Origin: Micromonospora wenchangensis
Lineage (GTDB): Bacteria; Actinomycetota; Actinomycetes; Mycobacteriales; Micromonosporaceae
Assembly (NCBI RefSeq): GCF_002210435.1
Contig: NZ_MZMV01000028.1
Location: forward strand, 27,832 to 91,831
Direction: 5' to 3'
DNA length: 64,000 nucleotides
The notes beneath the pieces were generated by a model. That model was not told the origin of the DNA. It searched no databases and worked only from the letters and a program-made list of their open reading frames with translations. The position numbers and the translations under genes are program-made. This document shows positions 62,683 to 64,000 of the stretch, piece after piece. Each line of letters opens with the position of its first letter. The first letter of the stretch is position 1.

Positions 62683-62828
62683 AGCTCTCCCGGGTACTCG
62701 CGGAAACTGGACCGGTACGGCGACGGGATCGGCTGCGAATAGCCGCAGTCGTGGGGGTTCCGGTGTTCGTCGACTCAGAACCTGTGAGCGACGGCAACTT
62801 TGGTCCTGTCGCCGGCATGTCTCAGTGC

Positions 62829-63206
62829 TCAGGAAACGGACGGTTCGATCTCCCCCGCGAAGACGATGAACTGGTCGATGAGGCTCCGCCGCAGATGGAC
62901 GACGTCCGTTCCCGCCAGGCGGGGACCTCCATCCGGCGTGGTGAAGACCCACCGGTACCGGGCCCACTCGTCAGGCATGTCCACCGCCGAGCAGCGCACC
63001 ATCGTGCCGGCCCCCGCCGGATGACGCCGCATGTCCAGCACGAACCGCTCGACCGCCGCGATTCCCTCACTACGACCCAACGGCCCCCAAAAGACCACGT
63101 CCGAGGTGAGAGCCCGGGCCAGCAGGGCAGTCACCTGGCTGTCATCCGAGGCGTTGAACGCCGAGATGAACCTGTCGATCGCGGAGCGTGCGATGTCTTC
63201 CTGCAT
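62829..63206 (-). CDS. NTF2-like (SnoaL-type) protein
   Basis: 125 residues from the ATG at 63206. IDRFISAFNASDDSQVTALLA, DVVFWGPLGRSEGIAAVERFV and the conserved β-strand pair YRWVFTTPDGGPRLAGTDVVHLR give an NTF2-like cone fold. Catalytic residues are not clear. Probably a ligand-binding or isomerase-like protein. Confidence 0.7.
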   Translation of the reverse strand: MQEDIARSAIDRFISAFNASDDSQVTALLARALTSDVVFWGPLGRSEGIAAVERFVLDMRRHPAGAGTMVRCSAVDMPDEWARYRWVFTTPDGGPRLAGTDVVHLRRSLIDQFIVFAGEIEPSVS

Positions 63207-63393
63207 GCCCCCAGTAATACCAGCCGTCTCGCCTGCGCTCGCCCGCGAACCGCCTCCCGACCAGGCGAACCATCCCGATGACAACATCAGAGACGTGGCG
63301 GAGACCGGGCAGCACCACGACCCGAACGCGCCGAAAGCGAGATGCCCACCTGCCGTGGGACTCCACGGTCGAACGGGTGGTTGCCCTGCTTTG

Positions 63394-63936
63394 TCAGAGC
63401 TGGGAGCCTCCGCCGTCGACCGTGAGTTCGGCGCCGGTGGTGTAGGTGGCGTCGAAGGCGAGGAACACCACCGCCTTGGCGACTTCGGCAGGCGTTCCCA
63501 TCCGCAGCATCGGGTTGTCCGCGGCCATCTGCGCTCTCGTCTGCTCGGCCGCCTCCGCCGGCATCGACTTGGCCAGGATGCCGGAGTCGATGGGGCCGGG
63601 GCTGACCGCGTTGACGCGGATCTTCCGTGGAAGTAGCTCGCGCGCCAGGCTGCGCGTCATCGAGCGCACCGCGGCCTTGGTGGCCGCGTAGGCGCTGAGC
63701 GTGGGCAGGCCCAGAACGTTCGCGACGGACGTGGTCAGCACCACCCCGCTGCCGTCGGACATGAGTGGAGCGAGCTTCTGCACCGTGAAGTACGGGCCCT
63801 TGGCGTTGACGGCGAGGAGCTGGTCGAACAGGCTCTCGCTGGTCGACTCGAACGGCGCGAAGCCGTTGATGCCGGCGTTGACGAACAGGGCGTCCACGGT
63901 GCCGAACTCCGCCCTCACCCGGTCGGCCAGTGGGCT
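63394..63936 (-). pseudogene. SDR with missing N-terminus at a probable insertion junction
   Basis: The C-terminal ~180 residues of a classical SDR: FVNAGINGF, TTSVANVLGLPT, Y-x3-K in YAATKAAVR, AVSPGPIDSG and TVDGGGSQL. The first ~70 residues with TGxxxGxG are not in frame: upstream of about 63936 the frame is unrelated and meets TAA at about 63974. The remaining sequence to the right edge does not resemble SDR and may be the end of an insertion sequence. Probably non-functional. Confidence 0.6.
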
Positions 63937-64000
63937 TGACCCGTTTCGACGGACAGGGTCGATGTGTTGATCTTAGTCAGGCTGCCTGGACCGTTGGTAG

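Overview
The window is very GC-rich by eye. It has mycothiol-dependent enzyme types, GTG/TTG starts, leaderless promoters, hairpin terminators without U-tracts, LAL regulators and several Tat-exported proteins. This points to a filamentous actinomycete, most likely a Micromonosporaceae (Micromonospora-like) genome. That assignment rests on style and gene content; no database search was possible.

Layout. 1-7.1 kb: ordinary genes (MDMPI-fold enzyme, DUF1062) followed by a two-gene cassette at 2152-5476. In it, a small two-helix membrane protein carrying two RHIM-like amyloid motifs precedes a STAND (NB-ARC/TPR) ATPase whose N-terminus carries a third copy. An ArsR-SRPBCC-DHFR-like operon follows. 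7.4-25 kb: a TerD-like protein, a tRNA-like gene interrupted in its anticodon loop, a hydrolase remnant, a 3239-residue RHS toxin with its immunity gene and a Tat lipoprotein, an orphan solute-binding protein with a small membrane partner, and a secreted HNH nuclease.

25.3-44.0 kb: a polyketide cluster. The fkbG/H/I/J/K set for methoxymalonyl-ACP lies beside a Rieske oxygenase, a P450, a KASIII-like protein with no active-site Cys, and an unusual synthase. The large subunit is [FabL-type SDR]-KS-[KS-like, Cys lost]-KR-DH and its partner is a discrete AT-ACP. A DUF5988 gene and a LAL regulator sit upstream. A perfect 16-bp palindrome in front of the operon recurs, with two changes, in front of the LAL operon at 50 kb.

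45-49.5 kb: housekeeping-type genes (cold-shock protein, siderophore-interacting protein with TetR, TetR/SDR pair, M23-type protein). 50-62.2 kb: a second cluster in which preQ0 genes (folE, queE, queD, queC) are combined with two glycosyltransferases, an FkbM methyltransferase, RmlB and an RmlD-like reductase, a second methyltransferase and a LAL regulator. The gene set predicts a glycosylated, O-methylated 7-cyano-7-deazaguanine of the dapiramicin/huimycin type. queE carries an apparent 8-nt insertion that breaks its frame. The window ends with a hypothetical gene, an NTF2-like protein and an SDR that has lost its N-terminus.
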